NCBI GenBank assembly: GCA_934589665.1
Contig: CAKTOJ010000035.1
Coordinates: 1-15,329 of the forward strand
Direction of reading: 5' to 3'
Length of the DNA: 15,329 bases
Origin: an uncultured Oscillospiraceae bacterium
GTDB taxonomy: Bacteria; Bacillota; Clostridia; Oscillospirales; Oscillospiraceae
In this document: piece after piece, positions 13,900 to 15,329 of the stretch
Numbering within the stretch: position 1 is the stretch's first letter
Layout: every line of letters starts with the position of its first letter
Made by a program: the position numbers and the translations under genes
Notes under the pieces: generated by a model
What the model was told of the DNA's origin: nothing
Databases searched by the model: none
The model's input: the letters and a program-made list of their open reading frames with translations, nothing else

Positions 13900-14946
13900 A
13901 TGGATGAGGCCCGTGATCTTCGGCTCACGCGCATGACCTCTGCCGCTGGGTGAGCGGCAAAGCTGGGGCCGGGTGCCCTGTCGAAAATTCTGGAGGATCT
14001 TCCGAATGTGTTCGATCCCCGGCTGCTGGTTGGCTACGACAGCAGTGACGACGCCTGCGTTTACAGCGTGTCGGACGACGTGGCCGTCATTGAAACAGTA
14101 GACTTCTTCACGCCCATTGTGGACGATCCCTACCTCTTCGGACAGATCGCCGCGGCGAATGCCCTTTCGGACGTATACGCCATGGGCGGCGTGCCGAAGC
14201 TGGCGATGAATCTGCTCTGCGTGCCGAGCTGTCTCCCGCTCGATATGGTCCGCTCCATTTTGGAGGGCGGGCATGACAAGGCCGTCGAGGCTGGCTGTGT
14301 GATCGCGGGCGGACACACCATTCAGGACAATGAGCCGAAGTACGGCCTGTGCGTTACCGGCTTTGTCCATCCACAGCACATCCTCAAAAATGTCGGCGCG
14401 CAGCCGGGCGATGTGCTTGTGCTGACCAAAGCGCTCGGCACCGGCATTATCACCACTGCGCTCAAAGCGGAGCTTGCCTCGGCGGAGGCGCGCGATGCGG
14501 CCTATGAGAGCATGGCGATGCTCAACGCAAAGGCCGCGCAGGCGGTGCGCGAGGTGAAAAACGTCCATGCATGCACCGACGTGACCGGCTTCGGACTGCT
14601 TGGACACAGCTATGAGATGGCGAGCGGCTCGCACGTCACCATCCGCCTGCGCGGCGCGGCTTTGCCGCTCCTGCCGCAGGCGGAGGAGCTGGCGGATATG
14701 GGAATCATCCCCGCCGGCGCGTACCGGAACCGCGACTATGTTAAGCCTCATCTGTGTGTGCTTGGCGGAGCACAGCGCGTGAGACTCGACCTTGCCGCCG
14801 ATCCGCAGACCTCGGGCGGGCTGCTTGCGGCGCTTCCGCGCGCGGATGCAGAGGAGCTGCTTACCAAGCTTCGTGCCTTTGCGCCATGGAGCGCCATTGT
14901 CGGCGAGGTTTGTCCGCAGGAAGAAGCAGCGCTTGAATTTGAATGA
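13900..14946 (+). CDS. selD: Selenide, water dikinase SelD with selenocysteine (TGA at 13951-13953)
   Basis: SelD makes selenophosphate from selenide and ATP, the selenium donor for selenocysteine and selenouridine. The gene starts at ATG 13900, nine bases after AGGAGG, and runs through an in-frame TGA at codon 18 to the stop at 14944-14946 (348 residues). Before the TGA the protein reads RLTRMTSAAG and after it AAKLGPGALSKILEDLP, matching the SelD glycine-rich start in which this position is the catalytic Cys or Sec, followed by the essential Lys (here Lys21). Downstream, GYDSSDDACVY, VDFFTPIVDDPYLFG, AANALSDVYAMGG, GGHTIQDNEPKYG, CTDVTGFGLLGH and the C-terminal DPQTSGGLLAAL are all family motifs including the metal-binding aspartates. 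A start at GTG 14008 would drop the catalytic loop, so it is rejected. It follows lysR by 36 bases and probably shares its transcript. Recoding needs SelA, SelB and tRNA-Sec, none of which is here. Confidence 0.95.
13941..13979 (+). promoter_or_regulatory. Selenocysteine codon with bSECIS-like hairpin in selD
   Basis: After the TGA (13951-13953), GGGGC (13965-13969) pairs with GCCCT (13975-13979, one wobble) around loop CGGGT. The loop begins 16 bases after the TGA, has a G at its second position and ends in GU, as expected of bacterial SECIS elements. A competing 7-bp hairpin, TGCCGCT (13941-13947) with AGCGGCA (13953-13959), holds the TGA at its loop/stem edge. The fold is read by eye only. 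Confidence 0.65.
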
Positions 14947-14952
14947 CCGCTT

Positions 14953-14990
14953 GAAAAGAGCCGTTCCTGAAAGAGGGAGCGGCTCTTTTC
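14953..14990 (+). terminator. Terminator after selD
   Basis: A 15-bp stem with one wobble pair (14953-14967 with 14976-14990) has an 8-base loop. The descending arm ends CTCTTTTC. It starts six bases after the selD stop and closes the lysR-selD unit. Confidence 0.8.
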
Positions 14991-15055
14991 GACTTATGCC
15001 GACAAGAAAGCATAAAGATTTTACAAAGAATGTGTGAAAAACAGGGAATTCGCTA

Positions 15056-15084
15056 TTGAAGCGACAGAGAAAAGGAAGTAAAAT
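15056..15084 (+). promoter_or_regulatory. Promoter of the SLH-domain protein gene
   Basis: TTGAAG (15056-15061), a 17-base spacer and TAAAAT (15079-15084) predict a start near 15091, giving an 84-base leader. Confidence 0.65.
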
Positions 15085-15100
15085 GCAAAGTGTAAAAGTC

Positions 15101-15140
15101 AGCGGTCCATGGACCGCTTCTTTCCCCCACGGGGAAAGAA
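15101..15140 (+). promoter_or_regulatory. Tandem hairpins in the leader of the SLH gene
   Basis: Two perfect structures lie back to back: the palindrome AGCGGTCCATGGACCGCT (15101-15118), then a 10-bp stem TTCTTTCCCC (15118-15127) with 15131-15140 around CAC, sharing one base. Neither is followed by a T-run, so they look like mRNA 5' stabilisers or a control structure rather than a terminator. They end 18 bases before the ribosome site. Confidence 0.6.
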
Positions 15141-15174
15141 AGACAATTGAATACAAATAGGAGGTTGTTTTTCC

Positions 15175-15329
15175 ATGAAACGAAAGATCCTATCCACATT
15201 TCTGGCACTGTGTATGGTGCTGACGCTGGTGCCGGTGACGGCGCAGGCGGCGGAGAGCGTGACGCTCACGGACGTGAGCGGACACTGGGCGGAGCGCTCG
15301 ATCACGCGCTGGGTGAACAGCGGCGTGGT
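15175..15329 (+). CDS. SLH-domain surface protein, N-terminal fragment cut by window edge
   Basis: Only 51 codons are visible. AGGAGG (15159-15164) lies 10 bases before the ATG at 15175. The first 25 residues form a Sec signal peptide: basic MKRK, a hydrophobic core LSTFLALCMVLTLVPV, and an AQA cleavage site before AES. The mature start LTDVSGHWAERSITRWVNSG is the opening of an S-layer homology domain (consensus F-DV-GHWA--AI--W---G). Such domains bind secondary cell-wall polymers and anchor proteins to the cell surface. The rest of the protein, which decides its function, is beyond the window. It has its own promoter and is separated from the selenium genes by a strong terminator, so it is probably unrelated to them. 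Confidence 0.88.
   Translation, partial: MKRKILSTFLALCMVLTLVPVTAQAAESVTLTDVSGHWAERSITRWVNSGV

Noticed and set aside
13951..13953. Reading the TGA as a nonsense mutation that makes selD a pseudogene
   Set aside because: It falls exactly at the known catalytic Cys/Sec position, the rest of the frame is intact and well conserved, and a bSECIS-like hairpin follows.
14008..14010. GTG as the selD start
   Set aside because: It would remove the catalytic residue and the essential lysine and has no ribosome site, whereas ATG 13900 has AGGAGG nine bases upstream.
12844..15156. A 770-codon open frame on the minus strand across lysR and selD
   Set aside because: It is antisense to two clear genes with family motifs, has a His/Arg-rich composition typical of shadow frames in high-GC DNA, no recognisable domain and no ribosome site.
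14991..15174. A tRNA-Sec or other RNA gene after selD
   Set aside because: The gap holds a terminator remnant, a promoter and two short hairpins; no cloverleaf arms or long acceptor stem could be found by eye.

Overview
The window comes from a moderately high-GC (about 60% in the typical genes) Gram-positive anaerobe. It looks like a Clostridia member of the Oscillospiraceae type (Oscillibacter, Flavonifractor and relatives); this is inferred from gene content, strong AGGAGG ribosome sites, consensus sigma-A promoters, an S-layer (SLH) protein, and a selenium gene set with a selenocysteine-type SelD. No mobile element, CRISPR array, rRNA or tRNA gene was seen. No gap between genes exceeds about 210 bases.

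Left part (1-5056, all plus strand): the C-terminal 646 residues of a glycogen phosphorylase, a compact DEAD-box RNA helicase with its own promoter, and an orphan family-5 (OppA-like) solute-binding lipoprotein. The promoter of the last lies inside the terminator of the helicase gene. Middle part (5103-9308): a CPA2-type cation/proton antiporter (plus strand); a two-gene minus-strand unit made of a membrane-anchored SH3b protein and a low-GC GyrI-like protein; then a divergent O-antigen-ligase/polymerase-like membrane protein with an odd translation start.

Right part (9315-14946) is the highlight: a selenium-metabolism locus. On the minus strand lie yedF (TusA plus DsrE-like domains), a class V aminotransferase-fold cysteine desulfurase, a DUF3343 Se/S-carrier-like protein, the membrane protein YedE (candidate selenium transporter) and a TusA-like protein. 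Diverging on the plus strand are a LysR-type regulator and selD. The selD reading frame carries an in-frame TGA at its catalytic position (codon 18), followed by a bSECIS-like hairpin. SelD is therefore itself a selenoprotein, and a conventional gene call would lose its first 36 residues. A working model is uptake (YedE), handling and delivery (TusA, DUF3343, desulfurase, YedF) and activation to selenophosphate (SelD).

Two intergenic palindromes share the 15-base core ATCGGATTTTCCGAT, which contains a T-N11-A LysR box. Their centres lie about 71-73 bases upstream of the predicted starts of yedF, lysR and yedE. This suggests one LysR regulator controls all three promoters. selA, selB and the tRNA-Sec gene are not in the window and must lie elsewhere if SelD is made as a selenoprotein. 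The window ends in the first 51 codons of an SLH-domain surface protein whose leader has two strong hairpins.
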